Source: Actinomycetota bacterium (GTDB lineage: Bacteria > Actinomycetota > Acidimicrobiia > Acidimicrobiales > Ilumatobacteraceae). From it: a stretch of 64,000 bases of DNA. Made by a program: the position numbers and the translations under genes. The DNA lies in assembly GCA_947454105.1 (NCBI GenBank), contig CANGIP010000003.1:62001-126000 (forward strand). Reading direction: 5' to 3'. Shown piece by piece: positions 34,216-44,674 of this stretch. The first letter of the stretch is position 1; the number at the start of each line of letters is the position of its first letter. The notes beneath the pieces are model-generated. The model was not told where the DNA came from, ran no database searches, and saw only the letters and a program-made list of their open reading frames with translations.

Positions 34216-36984
34216 TTAGCAGGCGGCTACGTTGATATTTTTGTCGTCAGGAATTTCAAGAATGCCGCCGCATCGGTATTGCGGTTGGTTGCCCCATCCG
34301 TTGACATCGACGATGATGTTGGTGGATTGATTTGAGTAGATGCACACTTCGCCGTCGGCAGAAACCAGGGCGGTGACTGATGCGGCGATGGTTTGGCCGG
34401 TGGTGTAGTTGAGGTGTGATGCCAATGGCAGAGTTCCACATGGATACACCGTGATGAACCCTGAGGCATTTGGGTTAGTGACGGTGACTGTCAGTTGGAC
34501 TGATCCGATGCCGTCGTCGGGTAGGTCGGCGACACCATTGAGTGGTAGGCGAAGTTCGTCGGCTGCCCCATACTTTTTCTGCGTCACGGCTATTGAGCCT
34601 TGCGGAGATGCGGTGCGGGTATCGACGAGTCGTGTCGGGCCGACCGGGGTGATTCCTGATCCTTGAACGAACCAGCCGAAAGCGTCAGCAATGAGATTGG
34701 TTGGTACAGAGGAGTAGATGCAAATTTCCCCATCGGCTGAAACCGGTGATGTTACTGAAGCGGAAATCGTTTGGTTGGTGACAAAGTTGAGGCTTGACGC
34801 GAGTGGGCGAGTGCCGCACGGGTACACGGTGATGAAACCTTCGTTTTCTGGTTCGGTGACGGTGACATTGAGTGACACCGAGCCGATGCGTGCGCCAGGT
34901 AGCCCGGCTGCTCCTGCGACTTTGACGCGGAGTTCGGAGTCGGGTCCATATTTCTTTTTAGCGATTGAAATTTCTCCTTGTGGAGATAGCGCTCGAGTGT
35001 CGAGAAGTCGTTGAGGATTTATTGATGTGTACCCAGCGTTGGGCGCCGACCAACCATTGACGTCAACGATGAGATTTGTCTGAGCTGATGAGTACAGGCA
35101 GATTTCGCCTGAAGGTGAAACGGCCGTGGTCACAGAAGTAGACGCTGTTTGATCTTTCACAAAGTTGAGGTTTGAAGCAAGTGGACGCATGCCACATGGA
35201 TACACGGTGATGTATCCGGTTGCCTCTGGTTCGGTGGCAGTGAGATTGATAGTGGCCGCAGCAATTCCGAATTCGGGAAGCCCCGATACTCCTGCAATTT
35301 TGAACCGCAGTTCTTTTGATTCTCCAAACTTTGTCTTCTCGACGACGATTGTGCCTTGAGGCGAACCCGCACGGGTATCCAACAAGCGTGAAGGTGTCAC
35401 ACCGTTCACTGAAACTGGCTTTGCTGAATTTAAGCGAAGAATAAAGTCATGTGTTGCATTGAGGTTGTTGTTGAGTTCTGTACCAAGAATCAATAGTTGG
35501 CCGTTGGGCTGAACTATGACTGCTGTTCCTACGAGATTGGGAATCAGGTCAAAAGTAACCTTGCCACTCTCGCCGAATGTTTCATCAAGAGTTCCGTTTT
35601 TGCGAAATCGATATGTCACTTGCTTTACAACGGTATTAACAAGATTGAAGTCGTTGATTGCGGTGATACCGGTCGTGATAATTTTTCCATCTGGCTGGAT
35701 GGCCAATCCAAATAACGAAGTATTGGATGCACCATCGCTAACGACTAAATCGCCATTTGTTCCAAAACCTTGGTCAATGTCGCCATCGGCGGTTATTCGC
35801 TCGATCACAGCGCTGTAGTACTCGTTGTCGTTGATCGGAAAGTTGTTGACAACGATCAATTGGTTATCTGGCTGCATGACGGCCCTCACTAAATCTTGAA
35901 CCGAATTCTCTGTGAAGAGACTCGTAACACCCCCAACTCCGTACGTTTCGTCCAAGGTTCCGACGGAAGTGAGTCGCATCGCAAACATCCTCTGATTCGA
36001 TGTGTCAATTTCGTTTCCAGTTCCAACTGCAACGAGTTTTCCATCTGATTGTTGGAAAACGCTACTAATAAAAGGATTGTCCAGGTTGTTATTGGCGATA
36101 TATGCGCCTGCATCGGCAAAAGTTGTGTCAAGTGAACCGTCAGCGAACATTCGGTAGATGAAAAAACTACTAGGGGTTGTCGTTCGTGCTGAAACGTCAG
36201 AAGTTGGTTCTATTCGATCGTCCAAATTTCCGGCGACAACTATTTTCCCATCAGATTGCACGAAGACTTCGGATGCATATCCGAAATCAAACCCGGCGTT
36301 GTCAATTTCAATAAAGCCGTTGGTTCCAAAACTGGTGTCAAGAGTTCCGTCAATTAGCAAGCGCGCCACGAAAGGATAACTTTGAGATATTGAAACTGTT
36401 GTTTGAATAGGGTCATTCTCGAGGGTTGTGAGAACTTGATTGTCGGTTTCAGCGAGGCCCGCGAGCAGAATTTTTCCATCAGGTTGAAGGGTGATTTTAA
36501 GCACCAGTGTGCTTATCCCGACTAGGTCGTTGAACGTTATCGATCCATCTTGACCAAACGTTGAATCAATCGAGCCGTCGTAATTTCGGCGTTGAATTGT
36601 GCTGTTCCATAGCGCTGGTTGAGCGATTGTGATGAGATTGTCATCTTGAATGATCTCGCGATTGTTTAGTGAGCCAATGGTGAGATCGGTATTTAGGGCG
36701 ACCGTCAGAATTTTTCCATCTGATTGTTGCACCGCGTCTTTTCCTAAAAAAGTAAAGCCCCAAAAAGTTTCTTGGTTAAGTTGAATGAATCCATCAACGC
36801 CATCAACGTCGTTGGCGCCAAAAGTGTGATCAAGTTCGCCATCTTGACCTGTGGGTGCAATCGGTGGAGTCACGCTCGTAAGGGTCAAAGTTTGAGCGCC
36901 AACTGAAGAGGCACCCACAAAGACACTTGTGGTCAGCGCAAGTGCGACAGTGAAGATTTTGGTGCGTGATTTGTGATCCGTCAT
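34216..36984 (-). CDS. Secreted delta-60 repeat protein with three C-terminal 'RLLDTR' modules
   Basis: A 922-residue exported protein. The signal peptide KIFTVALALTTSVFVGASSVGAQ is at residues 9-31. Residues about 35-520 contain at least seven delta-60 repeats of the form (L/V)QxDGKI(L/V)xxG...DGSxDxxFGxxG, expected to fold as a beta-propeller. From about residue 525 three tandem modules of some 125 residues follow, each starting RL(L/V)DTRxxSPQG and containing GF/YITVYPCG, PLAS-LN and ICLYS-type strands with a conserved cysteine pair. The modules resemble DUF5719-like surface domains. There is no sortase signal or membrane anchor; the protein ends soon after the last module. Function unknown; adhesion or surface display is a guess. 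Confidence 0.8.
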   Translation of the reverse strand: MTDHKSRTKIFTVALALTTSVFVGASSVGAQTLTLTSVTPPIAPTGQDGELDHTFGANDVDGVDGFIQLNQETFWGFTFLGKDAVQQSDGKILTVALNTDLTIGSLNNREIIQDDNLITIAQPALWNSTIQRRNYDGSIDSTFGQDGSITFNDLVGISTLVLKITLQPDGKILLAGLAETDNQVLTTLENDPIQTTVSISQSYPFVARLLIDGTLDTSFGTNGFIEIDNAGFDFGYASEVFVQSDGKIVVAGNLDDRIEPTSDVSARTTTPSSFFIYRMFADGSLDTTFADAGAYIANNNLDNPFISSVFQQSDGKLVAVGTGNEIDTSNQRMFAMRLTSVGTLDETYGVGGVTSLFTENSVQDLVRAVMQPDNQLIVVNNFPINDNEYYSAVIERITADGDIDQGFGTNGDLVVSDGASNTSLFGLAIQPDGKIITTGITAINDFNLVNTVVKQVTYRFRKNGTLDETFGESGKVTFDLIPNLVGTAVIVQPNGQLLILGTELNNNLNATHDFILRLNSAKPVSVNGVTPSRLLDTRAGSPQGTIVVEKTKFGESKELRFKIAGVSGLPEFGIAAATINLTATEPEATGYITVYPCGMRPLASNLNFVKDQTASTSVTTAVSPSGEICLYSSAQTNLIVDVNGWSAPNAGYTSINPQRLLDTRALSPQGEISIAKKKYGPDSELRVKVAGAAGLPGARIGSVSLNVTVTEPENEGFITVYPCGTRPLASSLNFVTNQTISASVTSPVSADGEICIYSSVPTNLIADAFGWFVQGSGITPVGPTRLVDTRTASPQGSIAVTQKKYGAADELRLPLNGVADLPDDGIGSVQLTVTVTNPNASGFITVYPCGTLPLASHLNYTTGQTIAASVTALVSADGEVCIYSNQSTNIIVDVNGWGNQPQYRCGGILEIPDDKNINVAAC
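34260..35420 (-). repeat. Three tandem ~125-residue coding repeats
   Basis: The 3' part of the secreted delta-60 gene holds three copies of one module, starting (minus strand) near 35400, 35010 and 34635. Each copy contains an RL(L/V)DTR-SPQG start and an ITVYPCG core. The DNA copies are clearly related but diverged, so the duplication is not recent. Confidence 0.7.
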
Positions 36985-37003
36985 GGGACGAGATTACAAC
37001 GAA

Positions 37004-37021
37004 TCTAGAAAAATTTCTAGA
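37004..37021. promoter_or_regulatory. 18-bp AT-rich palindrome upstream of the secreted repeat protein
   Basis: Arms TCTAGAAA and TTTCTAGA flank two A bases. It lies 20 bases before the start of the secreted repeat gene and 15 bases past the stop of the folP2-like gene, both on the minus strand. It may be an operator; the stem is too AT-rich for a good terminator. Confidence 0.3.
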
Positions 37022-37035
37022 AGGATCCAAAAAAG

Positions 37036-37782
37036 TTAGAATCCTAGAGATCTTTCGACGCGACGAATCTTTTCGGGGTAATGACCGCGACCAAATTCAG
37101 GTTGTTGGCGCAAAACGATCTCGAGCAGCTCGTCGTGTTGTGCAGTTTCTTTCCAAGGCAATGCGATGTATAGCGGAAGATTGAAGATGCGCAGGCGATC
37201 AAGGTTTGAATAGACCTGCTTTTGATAGATGTAGCGCTCGTCCCATGGCCAGTTTGACGGAGCAAAACCAGTGCCCGGATCAAGGATGCAGAGATGTCGC
37301 AATCCAAATCGATCGGCAACTTTGAGTTGTTCAGTAAAGAAGTCGAGCATGACCTGAATGGGGTCAGCCTTCACGAGTTCCATTTCGCGCGGATTTGGTC
37401 CTGACAAAAATGGCAGGACGATTGGTGCCTGAAAGTCGGCGGCAACTTGCCACATCTCATCGTTTTGCATTCCATCAGCTGCATTGATGACTGTTGCTCC
37501 ATGCTCAAGAGCAAGACGCGTGACTTGAGGTTTCCACGAGTCAATGCTGAGCGGCACCTTGAACTGTGCCAGGGTTTCAACGATCTCTTTGAGCCGGTCC
37601 CATTCTTCTTGCCATGGGATCACTGAAGCGTTATCAGTTGAACCCTGTCCACCCAGATCAATGCCGTCGCACCCGTGATTCAGGAGATATTCACCTCTCT
37701 GCCTCGCAGAAGTGGCGTCAGTTGCGATTGAATCAAGGTTTAATGAGTCAGGTGAAGCGTTCACCACGCCGTACAAGAACAT
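37036..37782 (-). CDS. Dihydropteroate-synthase-like protein (FolP2 type)
   Basis: A 248-residue TIM-barrel pterin-binding protein. LYGVVNASPDSLNLDS, GIDLGGQGSTD, PLSIDSWKPQVTRLALEHGATVINAADG and ILDPGTGF align with the DHPS strands, but several positions deviate from active FolP: DPGTGF rather than DPGIGF(G/S)K, and no typical KxxxHN ending. Its position next to gpgS matches mycobacterial folP2 (Rv1207) beside gpgS (Rv1208); FolP2 there lacks DHPS activity, so this one may too. ATG 37782 starts the family's first strand; the in-frame extension to 38016 would run through gpgS and is not coding. The partner gene is head-to-head 28 bases away, unlike the tandem order in mycobacteria. Confidence 0.8.
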   Translation of the reverse strand: MFLYGVVNASPDSLNLDSIATDATSARQRGEYLLNHGCDGIDLGGQGSTDNASVIPWQEEWDRLKEIVETLAQFKVPLSIDSWKPQVTRLALEHGATVINAADGMQNDEMWQVAADFQAPIVLPFLSGPNPREMELVKADPIQVMLDFFTEQLKVADRFGLRHLCILDPGTGFAPSNWPWDERYIYQKQVYSNLDRLRIFNLPLYIALPWKETAQHDELLEIVLRQQPEFGRGHYPEKIRRVERSLGF

Positions 37783-37810
37783 GTTCCGCAGGCTACGGGA
37801 TGGAGTCGAA

Positions 37811-38713
37811 ATGAGTGCAGTTAAGACATTCGATCCAACCGGATGGGACCTGGCTCTTGCCTTGAGTCTCAAAGGTGATCGCACTGTGTCGGTGTGTATT
37901 CCTTGTCGCAACGAAGCACAGACCGTTGGTGACCTTATTCGAATGATTGAGCCCACGTTGGTTGGCACGTTGGTTGATGAATTGATCGTTCTTGACGATG
38001 ACTCAACCGATGGCACTGATGAAATTGCTGCCGAGGCAGGAGCGACTGTTGTTCCTGTTGATTTCGTTCACTTCTTTCATGGAGCTGCTCGTGGAAAAGG
38101 AAATGCTCTCTGGGCAAGCCTGCTTGCGAGCACAGGCGACATCGTTGTTTGGATCGATGGTGACATCACAAGTTTTACAACTGACTGGATTGTTCGTTTA
38201 GTGATGCCTTTGCTCATTGATGATGAACTCGGTTTGGTCAAGGCAAACTACGAGCGCCCATCTCACTTAGGTGGCGGTGGACGAACAACTGAACTTGTTG
38301 CCCGGCCGTTGTTGTCGATGTACTTTCCAGAAATTGCCGATATGCAACAGCCGCTCGCTGGCGAATTCGCTGGTCGTCGCAGCATGCTTGAAGCCATTCC
38401 ATTCGCGACTGGTTGGGGAGTCGAAATCGGCATGTTGATCGATATGGCCGAGAAATTCGGAATTCAAAGTCTTGGTCAAGTCGATCTTGGCGTGCGATTA
38501 CATCGGCATCACAAGTTGGAAACATTGGCGATTCAAGCAGCTGAGGTTGCCGCGACGTTGCTCTTACGAACTCCGTACCCACCAGACTTTGCTGAAGATG
38601 TCCCCATGTTGCATCGCAAAGAACTTGGCCCGTTGCAGCTCAATATTGGTGAGCGACCACCAGTGAATTCGCTACCGAAGATGGCTCAGTTGCCAAGTTC
38701 AGATCGCAAATAG
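37811..38713 (+). CDS. gpgS: Glucosyl-3-phosphoglycerate synthase
   Basis: A 300-residue GT81 glycosyltransferase that makes glucosyl-3-phosphoglycerate from NDP-glucose and 3-phosphoglycerate, first step to glucosylglycerate and to methylglucose polysaccharides. Features: VSVCIPCRNEAQTVGDLI, LDDDSTDGTDEIA (61-72), GKGNALWASL, the metal-binding WIDGD (114-118), LSMYFPEIADMQQPLAGEFAGRR and ATGWGVEIGMLID, all GpgS blocks. ATG 37811 has GGAG seven bases upstream; the more distal in-frame start at 37712 would overlap the divergent folP2-like gene. The end overlaps the convergent reductase gene by 28 bases. Confidence 0.9.
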   Translation: MSAVKTFDPTGWDLALALSLKGDRTVSVCIPCRNEAQTVGDLIRMIEPTLVGTLVDELIVLDDDSTDGTDEIAAEAGATVVPVDFVHFFHGAARGKGNALWASLLASTGDIVVWIDGDITSFTTDWIVRLVMPLLIDDELGLVKANYERPSHLGGGGRTTELVARPLLSMYFPEIADMQQPLAGEFAGRRSMLEAIPFATGWGVEIGMLIDMAEKFGIQSLGQVDLGVRLHRHHKLETLAIQAAEVAATLLLRTPYPPDFAEDVPMLHRKELGPLQLNIGERPPVNSLPKMAQLPSSDRK

Positions 38714-39312
38714 CGCAAGAAGACGAAACCCGAGTCTTGGCATACATGGGCGAGAGTCCATGATTCGTGGTTGAACCATTCGCCTTCGAAAATTCGTGGG
38801 GTTGTTCCGCCGACAAACATCGGAGCGATCGTGAGACAAATTTCGTCAATCAAATTGGCGCGCAACATTTGATTGTTCAAACTTGGTCCACCCTCAAGCA
38901 CACAGACTGAGCCTGGGAGTTCGTACACAATTTTCTCGATGTCGCCGGCAACGATGCGAGTATTGCCAGCATCCAAATGAGATTGGGTGTTTGACCCAAG
39001 GTCACCACTGTTTGACAAGACCATAAGTTGTTGGTTTTTCGGCAACGGTGAATACGTATCTTTGCGAACGGTATGAGCCCCAACGAGGACGCAATCGGCT
39101 GAACGATGCAGGTGCAAGAAAACTTCACGATCGGTAGGCCCACCCAATTGGGCTGAGTTGCCATCAATTGATGTCGCTCCATCGGCAGAGCTAATCATTG
39201 AGAGAACCACCCACGGTCGATCCCCAAAAAGATCACGGCGACGAATGCGATGGTTTCCGTTGTAGGCCTCTTCGACCGAGATTTCTTGGGGTCTCGGAAA
39301 CAGCATCTGCAC
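38686..39312 (-). CDS. RibD C-terminal-domain (pyrimidine) reductase
   Basis: A 208-residue protein of the dihydrofolate-reductase-like RibD_C fold. RPWVVLSMISSADGATSIDG near residue 33-52 is the substrate-binding strand, SADCVLVGAHTVRKDTYSPL contains the GAxTVRxD motif, and VLEGGPSLNNQMLRANLIDEICLTIAPMFVGG is the EGGP cofactor block. The deaminase domain of full RibD is absent. Relatives in actinobacteria (for example Rv2671) are annotated as pyrimidine reductases and may also reduce dihydrofolate, which fits the folate-related neighbours, but this is inference. It overlaps the 3' end of gpgS by 28 bases. Confidence 0.85.
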   Translation of the reverse strand: MQMLFPRPQEISVEEAYNGNHRIRRRDLFGDRPWVVLSMISSADGATSIDGNSAQLGGPTDREVFLHLHRSADCVLVGAHTVRKDTYSPLPKNQQLMVLSNSGDLGSNTQSHLDAGNTRIVAGDIEKIVYELPGSVCVLEGGPSLNNQMLRANLIDEICLTIAPMFVGGTTPRIFEGEWFNHESWTLAHVCQDSGFVFLRYLRSELGN

Positions 39313-39369
39313 GCCATCTGTCTAGCGGTATTTCAGTCCAATAACTGGCAAAATTTCACTGGGCAGAGT

Positions 39370-39388
39370 TTCTGACACCCCGTCAGAA
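39370..39388. promoter_or_regulatory. Operator, TTCTGAC-N5-GTCAGAA (site 1)
   Basis: TTCTGAC, ACCCC, GTCAGAA: a perfect inverted repeat with five-base spacer, 18 bases before the acyl-CoA dehydrogenase start. CTGACA within it could serve as the -35 box, 17 bases from TAGTGT at 39395, so a bound protein would block RNA polymerase. It matches six other sites in the window. Confidence 0.75.
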
Positions 39389-39394
39389 GGGGGG

Positions 39395-39400
39395 TAGTGT
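39395..39400 (+). promoter_or_regulatory. -10 box TAGTGT of the acyl-CoA dehydrogenase gene
   Basis: TAGTGT ends six bases before ATG 39407 and lies 17 bases after CTGACA (39372-39377). The arrangement predicts a leaderless or nearly leaderless message controlled by the overlapping operator. Confidence 0.45.
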
Positions 39401-39406
39401 GAGGAT

Positions 39407-40591
39407 ATGTATCTCGCCGAAACACCCGAACAGCAGGCATTACGCAAGGAACTCCGTGAATACTTTGCGGCGATGTTGACTCCCGAAGTTCGAGCTGAGT
39501 TGGGTGAATCAGGTGAAGGAAGGCCATTGTTCCGCGAACTTGTGCGCAAACTTGGCGCCGACGGCTGGCTCGGACTCGGTTGGCCGAAAGAATTTGGTGG
39601 TCAGGGACGACCGGCAACTGATCAGTTCATCATGTTTGATGAAATTCAACGGGCCCATGCTCCGTTCCCATTTGTCACGGTGAACACTGTTGGTCCGGCC
39701 ATCATGGCGCACGGAACCCAAGCCCAAAAAGATGAGTACCTCACTGGAATTCTTCAGGGCGAAATCAACTTTGCAATTGGTTACACCGAACCCGAGGCCG
39801 GCACCGACTTGGCCGCCTTGCGTTGTTCAGCGGTCCTCGATGGCGATGAATGGGTCATCAACGGCAACAAGGTCTACACCTCGGGCGCAAACCAGTCTGA
39901 CTATGTCTGGTTGGCATGTCGTACCGATACCGAAGCACCCAAGCATCAAGGAATCACGTTGATCATCGTTCCGACAAATACACCTGGCTTCGAATGGACC
40001 CCGATCGTCACTGTTGGCGGCGTGATGACAACCGCGACCTATTACACCGATGTGCGAGTTCCGAAAGAAAATGTGATCGGTGAAATCAACGGCGGCTGGA
40101 AGCTCATCACGATGCAGCTCAATCACGAGCGCGTTGGATTGGCGGCATTGTCGGGATTGACCGAACGATTGCTCGATGACGTCACCACGTGGTGTCGAGT
40201 CACTCCAAGCGGAACTGGCAACGATCAAAAGATGATTGACGTTCCGTGGGTACAAGCCGATCTCGCGAAGAGTCATGCCCTTCTCGATGCGATTCGATTG
40301 ATGACCTGGAAGTTGGCGAAAGCTGTTTCAGACAACACGCTCGGACCGGCCGAAGCATCTGGCGTCAAAGTTTTCGGTACTGAGAAGGCTGTTGAGGTGT
40401 ATCGAATTCTGCAAGGAATTCTGGGACCGGTGTCGCACCTACGAGAAGGATCTGAAGGCGCAGTCATCCATGGTGAAGTTGAACGAGCTGCTCGTGCCGC
40501 ACAGATCAACACCTTTGGTGGTGGTGTCAACGAGATTCAGCGTGAATTGGTCGCAACAGCCGGTTTAGGACTCGTGCGCTCAACGCGATAA
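39407..40591 (+). CDS. Acyl-CoA dehydrogenase, ChsE2/ChsE4-like (FadE29/FadE26 type)
   Basis: A 394-residue flavoenzyme of the acyl-CoA dehydrogenase family. AIGYTEPEAGTDLAALR (about 124-140) is the FAD-contacting block and YVWLACRTD-PKHQGITLIIVPT the following strand. The usual C-terminal catalytic glutamate (YEGT) is replaced by TFGGGVNEIQR, while a glutamate stands in LNHERV (residue 241), the position used as base in the steroid heterotetramer enzymes ChsE2 and ChsE4. Overall wording (LGWPKEFGGQGR near 58-68) is that of those enzymes. It would introduce a double bond into a steroid side-chain CoA ester. Site 1 of the shared operator overlaps its promoter; it ends eight bases from the convergent thiolase. 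Confidence 0.85.
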   Translation: MYLAETPEQQALRKELREYFAAMLTPEVRAELGESGEGRPLFRELVRKLGADGWLGLGWPKEFGGQGRPATDQFIMFDEIQRAHAPFPFVTVNTVGPAIMAHGTQAQKDEYLTGILQGEINFAIGYTEPEAGTDLAALRCSAVLDGDEWVINGNKVYTSGANQSDYVWLACRTDTEAPKHQGITLIIVPTNTPGFEWTPIVTVGGVMTTATYYTDVRVPKENVIGEINGGWKLITMQLNHERVGLAALSGLTERLLDDVTTWCRVTPSGTGNDQKMIDVPWVQADLAKSHALLDAIRLMTWKLAKAVSDNTLGPAEASGVKVFGTEKAVEVYRILQGILGPVSHLREGSEGAVIHGEVERAARAAQINTFGGGVNEIQRELVATAGLGLVRSTR

Positions 40592-40598
40592 ATGCAGT

Positions 40599-43049
<2,451 letters not shown>

Positions 43050-43053
<4 letters not shown>

Positions 43054-44243
43054 CGGTCTACCCCCAGAATTAGCCCGCTTGTGGGCACACCCGTGCCAGC
43101 AGTCACGAGAACATTTTCAACCTTATCTACCTGATTGACACTTGTGCCACGGACCTGTCGTACGGCTTCAGCGATGCCATTCATGCCATGGATATACGCC
43201 TCGCCAAGCTGGCCTCCATGAGTGTTAATAGGGAGTCGCCCACCCATTTCGAGGGCGCCATCCTTGATGAAATCCTTTGCTTCGCCGTGGCCGCAAAAGC
43301 CAAACTCTTCGAGTTGCATCAGTACGTACGGCGTGAAGTGGTCATACAAGATTGCTGTCTGAATATCAGCGGGTGTGAGGCCAGATGATGTCCATAGTTC
43401 GTCGGCGACAACTTTCATTTCGGGAAGTTGGGCGATGTCGTCACGGAAGAACGAAGTCATGGTCCATTGATCAACGCCCGCACCTTGTGCACCAGCAACG
43501 ATTAATGCGGGAGTATTCGGTAAGTCGCGAGCACGTTCGGCGCCAGTCACAACTAGTGCTTGCCCGCCGTCGCTCTCTTGACAGCAATCAAGCAAGTGCA
43601 ACGGATCGACGATCCAACGGCTGGCTTGGTGGTCTTCGAGAGTAATGGGATCGTTGTAAAACCACGCGGCTGGGTTATTGGCTGCATGACGTCGACCGGC
43701 GACAGCAACGCGACCGAAATCTGCAGATGTTGCGCCATAAAGATGCATGTATCGACGTGCGACCATTGCCACCCAGCTTGCGGGTGTGAGTTGGCCCGCA
43801 GGGGTGGTCCACGAGAATTGTGCGCGCTCGGCAGTTGCGGCATTTGGAAGGTCTTGAACTCCGGCACCAAATCGACGGCCACTTCGTTCGTTGAAGGCGC
43901 GATAACAAACAACTGCATCGGCAACTCCGGTAGCGACGGCCATTGCGGCCATCACGATGGTGCCGCACGCAGCGCCGCCGCCATAATGCACGCGACTGAA
44001 ATGACGCAAACTGCCGATGCCTACGTGACGGGCGATTTCGACATCGGGGTTGTTGTCAGTCGAATACGTGACCATGCCATCGATGTCTGATGGCTTCAGG
44101 CCAGCATCAGCGATTGCTGCAGCAACTGCTTCACTCGCCAAACTCATTTCACTTCGGCCAGAGTCTTTGGAAAACTCAGTTGCTCCAATACCGACGATTG
44201 AGGCTTTGCCTCCGAGTTGATTGCCGGGACGATTGATGCTCAT
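43050..44243 (-). CDS. Ltp2-like thiolase-superfamily protein (steroid side-chain aldolase)
   Basis: A 397-residue thiolase-fold protein of the lipid-transfer/SCP-x type. SIVGIGATEFSKDSGRS begins the fold, HYGGGAACGTIVMAAMAVATG corresponds to the thiolase nucleophile region, CQESDGGQALVVTGAERARDL and NTHGGQLGEAYIHGMNGIAEAVRQ follow. In mycobacteria Ltp2 (Rv3540c) is not a thiolase but a retro-aldolase that binds the DUF35 domain of ChsH2 and releases propionyl-CoA from the C22 steroid thioester. A ChsH2-like gene with DUF35 lies two genes upstream, supporting that assignment. It overlaps both neighbours by four bases. Confidence 0.83.
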
Positions 44244-44662
44244 GGCAAAACCACCTCAACAGTTGCATTCATATGATCGCCCATTGAGTTCGAACCTTTA
44301 ACTGCGACAATGACCACTTTGTTGGCATCATCCTTTGCAGTGACTGATCCGGTGATCACCATGGTGTCGCCTGGGTAGTTGGGGGCACCCAACCGAACTT
44401 TGACCGAACGAATAAATGAGTTCGGCCCCGTCCAGTCGGTGACGAAACGTCCGACGAATGCATTTGACGTGAGGATATTCATGATGATGTCTTTTGAGCC
44501 ACGCTCGGCTGCAATGGACGGATCATGGTGCACCACTTGATAGTCGCGAGTGGCGATTGCAGTGGAAACAATCAATGTTCGAGTAATTGGAAGGTCGAGA
44601 GGTGTTAACTCGTCGCCAACAGTGACGTTGGCGAATGATCGAGTGGCGGGAAGAGTTGACAT
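44240..44662 (-). CDS. MaoC-like hydratase, ChsH1-like
   Basis: A 140-residue single hot-dog-fold protein. ATRDYQVVHHDPSIAAERGSKDIIMNILTS corresponds to the hydratase 2 region; D-x-x-x-x-H and H-D residues lie where MaoC-type active sites are found. WTGPNSFIRSVKVRLGAPNYPGD is the following strand pair. ChsH1 in mycobacteria pairs with ChsH2 to form the heteromeric hydratase acting after ChsE1-ChsE2. The start is 12 bases downstream of the acyl-CoA dehydrogenase gene; the end overlaps the Ltp2-like gene by four bases. Confidence 0.83.
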   Translation of the reverse strand: MSTLPATRSFANVTVGDELTPLDLPITRTLIVSTAIATRDYQVVHHDPSIAAERGSKDIIMNILTSNAFVGRFVTDWTGPNSFIRSVKVRLGAPNYPGDTMVITGSVTAKDDANKVVIVAVKGSNSMGDHMNATVEVVLP

Positions 44663-44674
44663 ATCAGGCTCGTT

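Noticed and set aside
37782-38016. N-terminal extension of the DHPS-like protein to 326 residues
   Set aside because: It would run through the start of gpgS and has no resemblance to DHPS; the family fold begins at ATG 37782.
43553-44090. Medium-length frames on the opposite strand of the catabolic genes (for example 43560-44090)
   Set aside because: They mirror the coding frames of well-identified enzymes and show no motif or ribosome site.
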